Part shown: positions 23,625 to 36,141 of the stretch, one piece after another
Position numbering within the stretch: the first letter of the stretch is position 1
Layout: every line of letters begins with the position of its first letter
NCBI GenBank assembly: GCA_033961575.1
Contig: CM066730.1
Location: forward strand, 131,878,023-131,942,022
DNA: 64,000 bases
From: Aselliscus stoliczkanus
Taxonomy: Eukaryota; Chordata; Mammalia; Chiroptera; Hipposideridae
Direction: 5' to 3'
Position numbers and translations under genes: made by a program
The notes under the pieces: model-generated
What the model was told of the DNA's origin: nothing
The model's input: only the letters and a program-made list of their open reading frames with translations
Database searches by the model: none

Positions 23625-24090
23625 CGTGTGCGTGTGACTGCGTACCAGTGCGTGAATGTGTATACATGAGTGTGAGCAACTCTGTGAGAGTGTGTGCCTC
23701 TGAGTGTGTCTCTGTGGGCTTGTGCCTGTGTGTGAGCACGAGTGTGTCCCCAGGAGTCCGTGAGGCTGTGTGCATGGGTGAGAGTGTCTGTGTACATGAA
23801 TGTAAGTATGTGCCTGTGTGTGCATCTGTGTGAATGAGTGATTATTTGTGTACCTGAGTGTGTGCCTTTGTGAGCGTGTGTGTGCGCCCCTTTGTGTGTG
23901 ATGTGTCTATGTACTGAATGTGGTGTATGAACCTGTGTGTGAGCATCTGTGTGTGTGTGTGAGCTTTTGGCTAGGTATGTGAGTGTGTGTCTGTGTGAAT
24001 AAGTGTGTGAACATCTGTGTGTGCTTGTGTGTATGAGTGTGTCTCTGTGTATCTCTGTGTATATGAGTGTGAGTGTGTGAATGTGTCCAA
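23625..24090. repeat. Long degenerate TG-rich tract in DYNLT5 intron 1
   Basis: Some 465 bp of plus-strand TG-rich sequence built from varying tgtgtg, gagtgtgtg, tgtgcctgtg and gtgtctctg units. It is too irregular for a simple microsatellite and starts about 430 bp from the first-exon donor. Open frames through it on both strands are artefacts of composition. Confidence 0.85.
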
Positions 24091-24522
24091 CTGTGAGGAC
24101 AGGATACGCCGAGACTGATTAAACGGGTCATTCAGGTTCCGATCCAAAGTGGCACAGGCGGACTTCGGTCCGCTCATCTGTTCCCAAAGCTGCCCCAAAG
24201 GTCAGAGTTAGAACCCAGAGATCAGGAGGGGTTGCCTGTAGTTTGCCAGGGGGACCTCAGGAACACTGCTTAGGACTCACTCTGCTCCTGGAGCAGACCT
24301 CGGACTGGCCAGCTCAGGCGGGCAGGTGTCTAATAAAGACGAGGACCCACTTCCAGTTCCCAAATTTGGGGCCACTTTTTCTTACTGGGGGAAGGAGGAG
24401 TAAGGCATCAGAGAGGTCGTGGCCAAGGCAGGCAGGCCATTTCTCACCACAAGGCCCTTGCTCCAGCTTGCAGTAGTCTTTCTTCTCTCCCACCACGCGG
24501 GCTGCACAGAGGTCACACTTAC

Positions 24523-24700
24523 CGATAGCAAGGCTGGAGCTGCGGGCGACTCGCAGGGTGGGGTGCGGGGGGCGGGGTGAGGGTGGGCGCCGTACCAGAT
24601 TCGGGCTTGTGCACTGCGTGGGGCGAGGCTCCAGCCTCCCAGTCTTCCCTCTCCTCGCGGCAGCCCTAGCAGTCCCCCTGGACTCTGAGGCCTGTCGCCA
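24523..24700 (-). other. DYNLT5: DYNLT5 first exon, non-coding (5' boundary approximate)
   Basis: In GC-rich DNA 1.85 kb upstream of the start-codon exon, the minus strand has a consensus donor, GCTATCG|GTAAGTGTG, with the last exon base at 24523. The acceptor at 22675 needs an upstream 5' UTR exon and this is the best donor in a promoter-like setting. The transcription start cannot be read from sequence; the upper coordinate is a guess. No conserved frame runs through it. Confidence 0.6.
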
Positions 24701-24707
24701 GGGTGAC
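24694..24707. promoter_or_regulatory. RFX X-box-like motif
   Basis: GTCGCC-AG-GGTGAC fits the X-box form GTNRCC(0-3 N)RGYAAC with one mismatch (G for A in the right half). It lies about 170 bp upstream of the DYNLT5 exon 1 donor. RFX factors drive ciliary and axonemal genes, so a site here would fit a dynein light chain, but binding is not shown. Confidence 0.4.
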
Positions 24708-26367
24708 CTCCTCAAACAGAGCCCTAGGCCCGCCCCTGGTCCTCAGAGCCGCCCTAAGGATGTAAAGGATCTCATCGTCACTGTCCAGAGGGAGCCACCC
24801 TGAGCCCTGCTGCACCCGGGAGTGGCCGGAAGCTGGAGGGGAGCCGGTTTATCCTGTATATAGTGAAGAGGGTATCTGAAACTCAAAATGCAGCCACGAA
24901 GAGTCCTCATCCAGTTCCTTTGTCTGCAGATGTCAGGAACAGGAGTGGGAAATGCTAGGGTTCCCTAGGACAGAAAATCCGAGGCACAAAGAGAAAGTAA
25001 AGCAACCCCTTCCTTTCTCGACCTCTGACACTGCTTTCCACCACCTCCCTCCAAGACACTGATGGTTGATAAACGGGGGTAATTTATCAAGAGCTTAAGT
25101 TTACCAGATACTGACAAACAGTTTTAGCTTTATTTAGTCTTCTCAACAACTCTGTCAGGAAAGGGTTGCTCTCCCATTACAGGTTTAGAAAATTGAGATT
25201 GTAAGATATTGAACAATATGCCCAGAGCCCCTGGAACTCATGGGTTTATCTCCTGCACGGAGCAAACCGGCTCCTTCAGGCCACTCTTCCCAGCCCCTTA
25301 AAGTTTAAGACGATTTGGAATGGAGGCTGTTTGGGGTTGAGGGCCTACCTGACATAAGTATCAGTCCTTTTCCTCCTTAACTAACATACTCATAACTATC
25401 TCCCCCGGTCCTATCCCCAAACCCCTTCTCCAACCAAAAGCAAACAAAACCAAACTCTGGAGGGACCCTGAGGGACCCTCCCAATTAGGGACCCTAATGG
25501 TAGTGGGCAATTATTGGAAGTAGAAATAGGATAATGCTTCTAGGTACATAGTTTGGTAACTGTCCCTGGCTGTAATTAGAATTAGTGACAAGAGCAATAC
25601 ATTTGGGATAACAGTAGAGCCCATAAAAGTTATGACAGTGTTGGAGAAAGAGCATTCAAGTTTTCTGGACCATCTCAATCCTTATTCACAGAAAAATAAG
25701 AATAGAAAAGGATTGTTTATTGAATAGCTACTATGTATTAGGTAAGAATGGTTAGATGACTGATAAATATTATCTCATTTAATCTGGTCAATGTCCCTAT
25801 GGTAAAGGGGCATTATTAACTCCATTTTTTAAAGATAAGGAAATGAAGAATAATTGAGTAACATGCTCAAGTCTGTAGTTAAATTATAGAGCTTGGATTT
25901 GTCTCACTCCAAAGCCCTTGAACTGTGCCAGAACTTTTCCCCACCTTGCCCACCCTAAACATGCAATAAAGTTTTCCAGAAATGTGGGTAAAATTTTAAG
26001 AGGCTGGTAAAAAAAAAAAAGAGATTCACAACTGAGTTTATTTTTATGTTTTCCATTTATTTTCCAGGAAAAAAAAAATCACATTTAAATAACCACTTAC
26101 TCAGATATTTCATCTTCTCACGTGTAATTAAACTTTGTTTTGAAATGGGAACCCTAGTTGCAGTAATGTGCCATGATAATTGCATATTCAGGATTTTCTG
26201 AAATGGGTGATTAAGAAATTATAAAGGAAAAAAAATTTGTAAAAATCATTATTTACAAAAAATGATTTTCACACCTTTCTAACTTATAAGGCAAATAACA
26301 TTCAAATATTATTCTCATGATTATTTTCAATAAGTCAGTGCAACATCTTCATATCACCATTGCTTAC

Positions 26368-26501
26368 CAGAGAGCTTTGCTGCAGTTCTGTGAAGGAACA
26401 AGCAGTAGCTTCTTTTGCTGGTTTTCTCTTGAGCACAGCACAGAAGCAGTAAAGCTTTCGTTACAGACAAAGCAGTGACGGCTATGAGAATCAAGTATTC
26501 T
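26368..26501 (-). other. Orphan exon candidate (non-coding or alternative exon)
   Basis: On the minus strand a pyrimidine-rich tract and ACAACAG acceptor are followed by 134 nt ending in a strong donor, CTCTCTG|GTAAGCAA. It lies about 1.8 kb upstream of the DYNLT5 GC-rich promoter, on the same strand. One frame stays open but resembles no protein I know. It could be an alternative DYNLT5 5' exon, a readthrough exon from SGIP1, or a lncRNA exon. Chance splice-site pairs are common, so confidence is low. Confidence 0.25.
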
Positions 26502-28063
26502 CTGTTGTACAAGTAGGGAAAAGAGCCAGGCACCCACATTTGAACTAAATTTAAAAAGTATATTGGAATATTTTAATCCATATTTCCTTTTGTAAATATT
26601 TTATGCCCAAGGCATTTGTGAAATTATCTACTCCATAACAAGATCATAAATTCAGTTTATGTTCATTACAAAGATCATGGAGAGCTCTAAATAAAGGCTA
26701 CCACCAACTCAAATTATGGTATACATTACAGCATTTTCCTTAAGAAAGACAATGGACAGAATTCTATTACCTTTACAGCACAACACAATTTCTCTGAGAT
26801 TCTTTTCCTAGTTTCTCTTATTGTTAAAAAAAAAAAATCATACCTTACACTGCCACTTCATAGGCATGAAAACTAAAATTTGATCATTTCACTTATAGAG
26901 ATCTTTTCCTACACAGAGTGAAAAATGAAAATTCTTTGTATATTGAAACCTGATAATATTCAAACAGTTTAAAAAGCCAACTCTATGAATTGCTGCTTGG
27001 CCTGCAGTGAAACCCTTCTCATAGAAATGATTTGCATATCATCATACCAACACTTGGCTTTTTTCAGAAAAACTATTCAGCAGCAATTTTCCAACTCCAT
27101 TAGATTAAGAGAGAGCGAGAGATAAAACAGGGGCCAATTTGCTTCATGTGTATCCATTTAACAAAGCAAGAACTAAAAGCTGACCTGCAAAATCAACAGA
27201 GCTATTAATATAATAGAATTAGCATCCTAGCATCTCACAGGGAAAGAAAAAATCTGGCTTTGGACTTAGAGTTATTGAGCCCAGTGATAGTCTTTTGGTA
27301 TATTATTTAAAGTAGTTTGAAATAATGATGTATGAATAACACTAAGCATTTGTTTGCCAAAAAGACAAAAAAAAATGAAAGAATGAAAAAGAAGTGTCAG
27401 TGAAATAACACAACTGAACAAGTGAGATGGAATTAACATTTGCATAACTACTCATTCAATGAAATATTTCAAAATGATAAATGGCTTACGATCTATCAAA
27501 CGGATTCACAAACTGAGTTAAAAATTGAACTATATTTAGAGAAGTGCAGTTATTCAGGTTTATTCTTTTCGGTCTAATAACAGTTTATTCAGGAATTTTT
27601 TAAAGGAACTTCGTTGATTATTTTGTGTAGAAACTATTCATTTAAAAAATAAAGCATAGCATAAAAGAACTGTGAAATGCTCATTAATAGAGTGCAGAGT
27701 CTTGCAAAATCTATGCTAAATAGTGCATTCTTCTTAGATTTAAAACGTTTTTCATATAATTTCATATAATTTTAGAAGATATGTAAAATGCTGTCAGCAT
27801 TGATCTATTATGATTCAATTTCTTATAGCTGTTTAATACAATATTACCAAAGATTGCTCACCAGCATTAATTCCACTCTGCAAAGGGTTTGGACCATCTG
27901 CAACAGATAGTGGCCTGATGTGGGGGTTCTAGGTACATATCGTAAAAATAATACTTAAAATATTAAAACAATTTCAATGTTTTGTTTTGAGTATTTTGGA
28001 GTGATAAAGTTGAATTCACTAAGATCTACTAATAAAATTTTAAATGGATACTAATTCATTTGA

Positions 28064-28284
28064 TTTTTTTTTTTTTTTTTTGGAGGGCAGTGTTACTGGC
28101 CCTCAGATGTGGGACCCGAACCTGGGCCGCCAGCTTCCCAGGCCAGTGCCTAACCGCCACGCCACTCGGCTGGCCCAAATGTTTTTTTTTGAGGGCAGTG
28201 TCAGTGGCCCTTATATGTGGGATCCAAACCAGGGCTGCTGGCGTCCCAAGCCAGCGCTTAACCACCGCCCCACTTGGCTGGCCC
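28064..28284 (-). mobile_element. Dimeric short SINE within one target duplication
   Basis: Two complete short SINE heads in the same orientation (28064-28176 and about 28182-28284) are joined by a short A8CATTT linker. A single perfect 13-bp duplication, ctaattcatttga, flanks the pair (28051-28063 and 28285-28297). Confidence 0.85.
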
Positions 28285-30003
28285 CTAATTCATTTGAAAT
28301 GGCAGGAATTTTCCTTAAAGTTAAAACCAACAAACAAAAACCCCCAGCATCTTTTCAAAGTGTTGCTGGTTATATTATTTGCAGTTGTTGAAAAATACAT
28401 AAACTGTTGTTAAAATTTTTCTAAATTTCTTCAAGGTGTGTTTAGGGAAAAAAAGAGTTTTCCTGATCTGATAACTTTCTTAAGCTTCCTTAAAACACTA
28501 ACATTTATTATCAGTGTCTGAGGAGCACTTATGGTAGGGATCATTTATTCTCAGACCACAGTGTGCATTTGCCAGAACCAGTAGACCTGAACATGATTTG
28601 GAAAATACTGGAATATAGGTGAATGCAGTAGAAGTGTCCCGTACTTATTTTCTCTTGTTCATTAAGGAACACATAAAAATATATTTGGTTTTCATTGAAA
28701 CATCTTTTCTTTTAAGGTTAAAGGTGTATTTAGAACAGGCACTGTATTACTATAGGGATTGGAAGGGGCAATCAGAAATACTATAAATTAAAAGAAAAAT
28801 AACCTTAGAAGTCAAGCCTAGAGAATACGTTATTATCCCCAATAAGGAGGTGGCTCTCTCTCATAGAAATACTCATTTAAGATAAAAATCAGATGTTAAA
28901 CATAAGGAACAATCAAGAGGTCTGGTCATGGTCAACTCAATAGATCCTAAGATTTGACATTCCTTTCAAGAAGGATATTTAGTTTTCAATTAGATATTAA
29001 AAATGCAACTATAGCCTACTGAAGACAGAACATCAAAACAATGGCACGAGAGAGGCTAATGGGTTTTTGTTGTCATTTGTTTTTAATATTTGGAGACTTA
29101 AAACACTGTACTCCTATCTCATTTTTCCTCCATACATTCCATGCAGAAAAAGTAATGTAATGGTATCCATGCTTAATTCATGAGTGAGCAAATGTCATTT
29201 AAATGCTGTTTGCCAAATTAAAAAAAAAATGAAAGAAAAAGAAAGCAGGAAAATGCAATAAAAAGATTCAAGAGAAGTGCACACAGTAGGAAGGGGATAG
29301 GGTGGGTCATCAGAACAATCCCTTTATCAGTGCAGCATGAATTGATTTGTTCATTCATGTCAACAATTTAATTTGACTCATTTCAAGGATACATCATATT
29401 TATGTCAACTTTTAAAGCTCTATCTAGAGATCACCCTCATTTTGTTATCATAAAAATTATGCTTCCATTAAAAAAATTGGTATCAGTAATTATGTACAAA
29501 ATGAGTACATTTAGACTGAATGGGACTTTGCTCGAATGTATAATATTTGGGGAAAAAAGAAAACTTAAATAAAAAACCACCCACAAACTCTTCTCCTTAG
29601 TAGATATCTGCACATTTTATTGTGTCATTCAATTTTAATTGACAAGCTTATAATTATTTTGGAGAAAAAAATGCAAAAAAAAAAAAAAAAGATTGATAGA
29701 ACTCCTTTGGAATGACACTAGTCCATGCTTATAAGGCATCCAATTCAAAGGCCTACAAAATAAATAGGGTCAACTCACAAGTTGGATGTCTGAGTGTCCC
29801 TTGCAAGGAAGGAGACATTTATTAGGATTTTGTATTTGGATGAACCACAGCTTGTATCACCCCTACTACTTCCATTAATCTTTCAAGACATTGATGAAAG
29901 GATAGAAATATGAAAATGAGAGAGTGAATTTCAGGCTACTTTGATACTGAGATAGCAAAAGGAAAACTCTAAGAAAAAGATTGGGATTCTCGTAGAAAAA
30001 GCG

Positions 30004-30005
<2 letters not shown>

Positions 30006-30040
<35 letters not shown>
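30006..30040. repeat. (TC)n microsatellite
   Basis: About 17 TC units. Confidence 0.97.
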
Positions 30041-30043
<3 letters not shown>

Positions 30044-32335
30044 CTCTCTTTTGACTGGAGGAAGTTAAATGGACTGAATGAAAAACATTAATTTGCTAGA
30101 AAAATGGTAGTCAATTTAAAATTTAATGTTTAAAATCTGATATAATATCAGAACTAAGAAGGACCCGAGAAATATACTAGGGCAGTGATTTTGGGTGCTT
30201 GTCAAAATACATATGCCAAAACCTCATTTCTAGATATTTATTCCTTCAATATAAGTTTATTGATGCCTGCCATCTTCTAGGCTCTGGGGATATAGTTGTG
30301 ACTAAGCCAAAATCATTGTACTTCTAAAATAAATGATAATACAAAAAATAAATAAAATAAATGATAATATAAGTGATCCACATATCATACTTTGAGAAAC
30401 ATATTTTTTCCCAACAATTTTGCAATTGGAATAATCCTTATTTTGATATTAATTTTTCATAGCACCTTTACCTTGGTGTTCAGATAGAATATGTATAGTA
30501 AAATAAAACAGAAGTATTTATGCCCCCAGAATGAACAAGCAAAACAGGTCAGGGGTTCCCTCTGCAGTCAAGATAACTGGTTTACTTCCAGCTGCTGTGT
30601 CACTTTGAGTAAATTAATTAATCTGCCTAAGCCTCAATGTCACCGTTTGTAAAACAGGAATTAGAAAGAGTACCTACAATTTTTGAGTAAGCACTCAAGT
30701 AAATATCAATTTTTATTGTATATCAGTCAATTACTGTGATTGTAACAGTTGGCTTTTAAAGTCCCCAAAGGTATATCTATCTGAGTCAAGTAGAATCACA
30801 TAACTGCAGAGGTGGAAGAAAGTTGATAGATCATTGATGTGCTATTATTGTTTAAACAGTGTCCTGGGGTGGGATGGGGGTGGGTGTCCCCAGATTTAAA
30901 CTGCTGAAGGAACTCCTTCATTTCTTTGAGCTGTTTTCCCTAACAGGATTCCATGTGCAATTCTAGTAGAAAAAAGCCCTGATGTTAAGAAAAACTTGAA
31001 AACTTCTGGCAATCTCAATCCCTCATGCTAAAGATGAGAAGCTGAAAAGGGCAGTGATCTGCCTGTAGGATCACACAGCAGGAGTTAGGGAAGTTACCAA
31101 GCTTCTTTGAAAAGAAGAAATGAAAGCATGTTTACTTGTGGCCCCAACCACTTTGCAGATTGAAAGGGAGTAAAAATACATAAAACCAAAAATAAAATAT
31201 CTGTAGTTTGACTTTCTGGGTTGTTCTTTTTATATTCACTTGAAACCATTTGAAATGTGAGCATTCTTTCTTTACAGATGAACTATATTCCCAAATGCCA
31301 TACAGTGAATTTTCATTTTGGCTGTAGGTGTAGCAAAGAATAGAGCTTTAAAAATAATTTAAAAATGTAATTCTTTGAAATTATAAATTCTAATTATGAT
31401 AAAATTCAGACTAATTTATAATAAGAATTTATTTCTAAAAAAATAATGAAAATATGGAATTTATTTGAAAAGAAAACATATTTCCCATGTTGCCAAAATA
31501 AAGCAGTATCATTCATACTTTCTGTCTGTTGGAACAGAACCTTTTTTAATCATAATGCTGGAAATGGTGTTCTGATTAATGAGACCCCTTTCTTTTTATT
31601 TTAACTTCTAGTTTTGAAAATTTTAATACGGACTAGTTCATTTTGTTCTGTTTTAGGAATTGATAATGAACCTGACTTAATGTTTTATCTATACTGAGAC
31701 TTTTGCATTATCTAAGATCATTTTTTCTAACATGAATTCTTATTGCACAGTTACATGGGTATGAGTGTAACAGGAGATTATAAACTACAAGATTAAAAAA
31801 AAAACCACCCAAAATCTCCCTGATATGAGTTTATTGTGTTATTATTTGTTCTATTTTCTGAAAGGGAAAGGGATATAGTCTTTACTGAAGTTCTGGTTAT
31901 TCAAAATTTATTAATTTTGAAATCACTGACTTCAATTCTGTTTCACAAAGACCAATAAAGGGATCATAGGATAGCTTCATAGTTTCAAATTTTCATTCCT
32001 GGAAACATTTGAGTAACATTAGGGGCTATTGTAATCTATGTTTTAAATTACATTTTTACAATATCAATAAAATCATTCTTTGACAAAAGATCCCTGTGTT
32101 TAATTACTAATTCACTCCAGAACCATATAAAATAAAACATAAAGAGCAAAACATGAGAACAGTAATATTTACACATTTTAATATGCTTTGTGTTAATAGT
32201 CAATACGTTTTCATGAATTGGTTATTTAAAAACATTTTTTTATTCATATGCTGGATAATTCCCAATTTTCAGCTGCTTACTTTCCATTGGTTTCAGTGTT
32301 TGAAATTTCCCCATGTTTCATGGGATTTAAAAATT

Positions 32336-34133
32336 TTTATTTCCTATTTTGGTTTCAAAATCAAATTGAAAATCTTTACTTAAAATGAGTATATTAATTA
32401 TTTGTTCAAAAAACTTCAACACAAGACTTTGGAGCCAATTGAGAGTATGTTTGAATAGTAAGAATTTTTCTAAGGTAAACATATCATTTTGAACATTTCC
32501 TGTTCAAGCACTGATTGAGAAGTACAAATATTAATTTTAAAAGTTTCACTATAAACAACTGCCAGTCACAATTTCATTTGAAGAGTATGACTTTCAAAAT
32601 TTAATTTTATTCTAAAATTTAAAGGGGTTAAAGATTCTTTGTCAAATATGAGTGAATGTAAAATAAAATTTAGCAACTAATGATAAATAGAACAACTTAA
32701 TAATTAGTTATTTAACAGTATAACCTAGAATAGAAATTTGTTACATTTAAAATAAGTTCTATGACTTGAAGGAAGATTCACGTTTTCAGATCATAATGGA
32801 GGAAAGTTTTACAACTGAGATCCCTGAAGAATTCTCTATTCTGAATTCCCATATTGTGAGACCAGGCTGAGTAATTAAAGTTTTCATTATATGTTGCAAC
32901 AATGAAATCATAACAAATTTTTGATAACTTTTCTTTTTGATTCCTCAAGAATGGCAAAGATTTGTAGCTACATATAATGAATCTTATCTAAAAGGAAATT
33001 TATTGCACAATTATGTGGATAGAATTTCATTTATAAAGCTTATTTTTCTCCTTCCCAAGTGATATAAATGATGTCTCCTTCAGGATTTAAACAGGGAAGT
33101 AAAATATTTTTTTCTGAGATTTTTAGTACCAGTATTTTGATTCCCATGGGTAAAGATGAATATATGTGGAACAATTCTCCATGCTAGACAGGAGAAACTC
33201 TCTGTTTAGAATAATTGTGCAAAAGTTGTTAACCAGTTCAACTATGGAAAGTCTTGAAATTTTAAAATCACTGTTTTGGTTTTAGTCTGACTGATTATTC
33301 AGTAATTTCTACATTTGCTAAACTGTAGAGAGAGAGGGAAGTAGTTAAGACTTCAACATCTTCTTTACTCTTGACTATAATTTCATATACTTAAACTTTA
33401 AATATGAATTGCTTTCCCTTTTTACACAAGTTATAAAAATAAGAGGCCCTGTTTACACAGTTTGCATTTTTATGAAATTTGCAGTTTGAAAAAAAAGCTT
33501 TTTAAAAAGTGGTAATTAATGCTTTTCTTTGAATATGCTGTAACCTTAGAATTCTATTTTCTGAAATAGTTTCTGAATTTAACCCACTAAACATTTTGAA
33601 GATAGAATTTTTATTTAGCACTAGAGTAAAACATACTAAGAACTGAAGAAAAAAAAAAGTTTTTTTCTGGTTCCACTTATTTTTTTTTGTATGTGGCACC
33701 CCCTTTATGATACCTATCAATATTATATTTAAATTTTATATATTGACAAAATGCAATCTACCTCTGTAAGCACTGTGCCATTCAACAGTACTACTATTAA
33801 ATTTACATACCACAGTTTAAATTACATCCATTTCAGGAATGGTAAAATGCTAAAACTCAAGTGTCTAACTGCCTTACTGGAATGAGTACAATTTACAAAT
33901 ACAATAATTACATTTTAAAACCATAACAATATTACACCTAGAAGTAAATACTGTAGGACTGGTCATCATGGTATTGTGTGAGGGAAATCATTGCTGAAAA
34001 GTCAGGGACATTTCCAGCAGATAGGTCCCAAGTGCAGATTTTGATTTGTTTTTATCAAACCCAAATTGAAGCCTGTTTCTCATACAATAGTTCTCCATTA
34101 TATGAGTCCTCCAAATCCTTGCATGAGATTTTA
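32336..34133 (-). other. SGIP1: Probable SGIP1 3' UTR (extent uncertain)
   Basis: Sequence downstream of the stop is AT-rich, free of recognisable SINE or LINE insertions, and has several minus-strand AATAAA hexamers, for example at 32336-32341. A repeat-free stretch of this length after a stop suits a long neuronal 3' UTR. The true end cannot be set from sequence alone. Confidence 0.35.
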
Positions 34134-34156
34134 TTAGTTATCTGCCAAGTATTTTC
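34134..34156 (-). CDS. SGIP1: SGIP1 terminal coding exon (GKYLADN-stop)
   Basis: The acceptor GTTTTTCAG is followed by GA AAA TAC TTG GCA GAT AAC TAA, so only 23 coding bases lie in the last exon. The bases complete Gly and add KYLADN, the known SGIP1 C-terminus as I recall it. The TAA overlaps an AATAAA hexamer (34130-34135). The exon is too short to show up as an open frame and was found by following the splice phase. Confidence 0.92.
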
Positions 34157-36085
34157 CTGAAAAACAAAACAACATATCAACAGATTACCTGCTAGTTCAA
34201 TAATGTGATTATTATATGGCTAACATTTCTATTCTTCCTGCCTTACCCTTAGAAGCCAAATACTGCATACTGGAGGGGTGCATTACTAATATAAGATACA
34301 TAATGTATTCTGAGTTTTCAATTTTCCAGATCAGCTAGTTGCCTTTTCATATTTCCATATATAAACATTTTGCAGAGGTTTGGGTTTTGACCAGAATAAG
34401 GAGATTCGTTCCTGGATGTGAGAATCCAACTTATTTTAAGAAGAGTGGTCATATAATTACTTTGCAATCTGGGTCATTTCTGAGAGTGAAAGGAGTATAA
34501 TGAATAATTATATCAGTACAGCAGCATAAAAGCCAGGACTTATCCCAACAAATCATTGACAAGTATGATCATCCCAGTACTGGGGAACCCCCCATCAACC
34601 AATGAGTGTGTGTGTGCCAAAAAACCTGTCTCACAGCTACAGTCAGTTCATGGTAAGATTCTTTAAGATTGCTATTATTAAAGCGAAAGATGGATCCTTT
34701 TAGATCTCAGCTAAGCCTGACAAGTCTAAAATCTATAAAGTCCTGTTGGAGAACAAAAGTTTTCAGGTAAAAGACAAATTCAAAAGCAAATAACATTTAT
34801 CTTCTTTGTCAATATAATAAAGTAGGAGTTACTCCATCAGCCTCAGTGTGCACATCTACATAATGGGAATGACTGGTCAGCCCCATCTCAGGGGCAGAAC
34901 CAGAGCCATGATAAGAAGCCAGGGCCTTCCTAATTCCTGATTTCTAGTTCACTGTCCTAGTTTTACTTCATTCAACAATTGGTTTGCTTTCTAATTGGGA
35001 TGGGAAATGGGGGTTGAGAGTGGGGAAGAGGAGGAGGAAGAAGGTAAGAAAATCACAACCTATTGATTCTTAAGGAAGAGTAGCCAAGGCAACACTGTTT
35101 TTGCAAATGAAACTCAAAAGATATCACTTACCTGCAGCAAACCTTTTCTTGATGAGTGAAAATCGATAGCCTGCTCCCACAAGTTCAATGTCACAGCCAG
35201 AAAGGGTGCTTCCTTCACTTGTGAACTGCACAACCAGTGGGGAAGGTTTGCTTGGGCCCTCAGATAACTGAAATCTTGCCAATAAAGAACCCACCCCTGT
35301 AAAAAGAGTATGATGTATTACAAGATAATAGTCAACACAACAATTCTGGAAATAATTTTGGAAATTGCATTCCAAAGTTAACATACAAAAGCTAACTTAG
35401 AAAACAGTAGATGTTGCAGTGACAAAATGGTAAGGAATAAAATGTAATATCATTAAATATTATGAGTGACTCCTATTGCACACTGATGCAAGTGTAATTT
35501 AGCTAGATGGTACTTTGGGAGCATGCTACTTAGAAAGCAATATATTTTCCAAACCTATGATGATTATCAGAGGAAAGTGAAAAATGTCTAAACTATCAGG
35601 GAGTGTGAGATCTGATACAGAGTGGAAACACACCTCATTGAAAGCTCTTCTCTGCTTTAAGTATGTATGATCTTTTTAATTGGGGTCTTGGGCAGAAAAG
35701 GGGAAGTAGAGGAGTCACTGAAGAATTATTTGCTTTTATTGGTTGAAATAAGTATATATCAAAATAAAGTAAAATATTTTTCTTGCTTTTAGTGCTTAAG
35801 TATATTTTGGTCAATAGTTGCCTGATACCTGAAAGTTATTTCAGTTTTATATAGTAAATAAAGTAAGCCTATGATTATATTACCTCCATTTTCTGACTTC
35901 TGAGAAATATCAGGAATCTTCCACAATATTCTTTGTTGTTCAGCATTCCTAAACATAAAATAGGTAAAAGATCTTTGCATACACAAGGTTTTTGTTTAAT
36001 GGATGCCATATTTTTTCCAGATAGTGTTAATTAAAAAAAATAAAAAGGATCTTGGAAATTTTAGCTATAATTTAAGCATTGTCTG

Positions 36086-36141
<56 letters not shown>

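Larger units (their letters stand above)
24490..24760 (-). promoter_or_regulatory. DYNLT5: GC-rich DYNLT5 promoter (small CpG island)
   Basis: This is the only clearly GC- and CpG-rich, non-repeat stretch in the window. It holds a GC box (ggggcggggt, about 24568-24577), a run of G-tracts at 24556-24587, several gcg/cgc sites, and an X-box-like element at 24694-24707. There is no obvious TATA box, as is usual for such promoters. It surrounds the predicted first-exon donor. Confidence 0.65.
24830..34133. other. AT-rich interval between SGIP1 stop and DYNLT5 promoter
   Basis: It contains a dimeric SINE (28064-28284), a TC microsatellite at 30006-30040 and the orphan exon candidate at 26368-26501. 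Insertions are otherwise sparse compared with the gene bodies. No further coding gene or structured RNA gene was recognised. Confidence 0.6.

Noticed and set aside
23390..23833. Several overlapping frames on both strands rich in His/Thr or Val/Cys
   Set aside because: They are translations of the degenerate TG/CA tract, open on both strands because of composition.
24314..24803. 133-codon (minus) and 81-codon (plus) frames in GC-rich DNA
   Set aside because: GC-rich DNA has few stops; neither resembles a known protein and the region is better read as the DYNLT5 promoter and non-coding exon.
36080..36140. Regular short repeats, as a possible CRISPR array
   Set aside because: It is an uninterrupted 4-bp microsatellite without spacers in a mammalian intron. 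The (AAAT)n and (TTTA)n tracts were rejected for the same reason.
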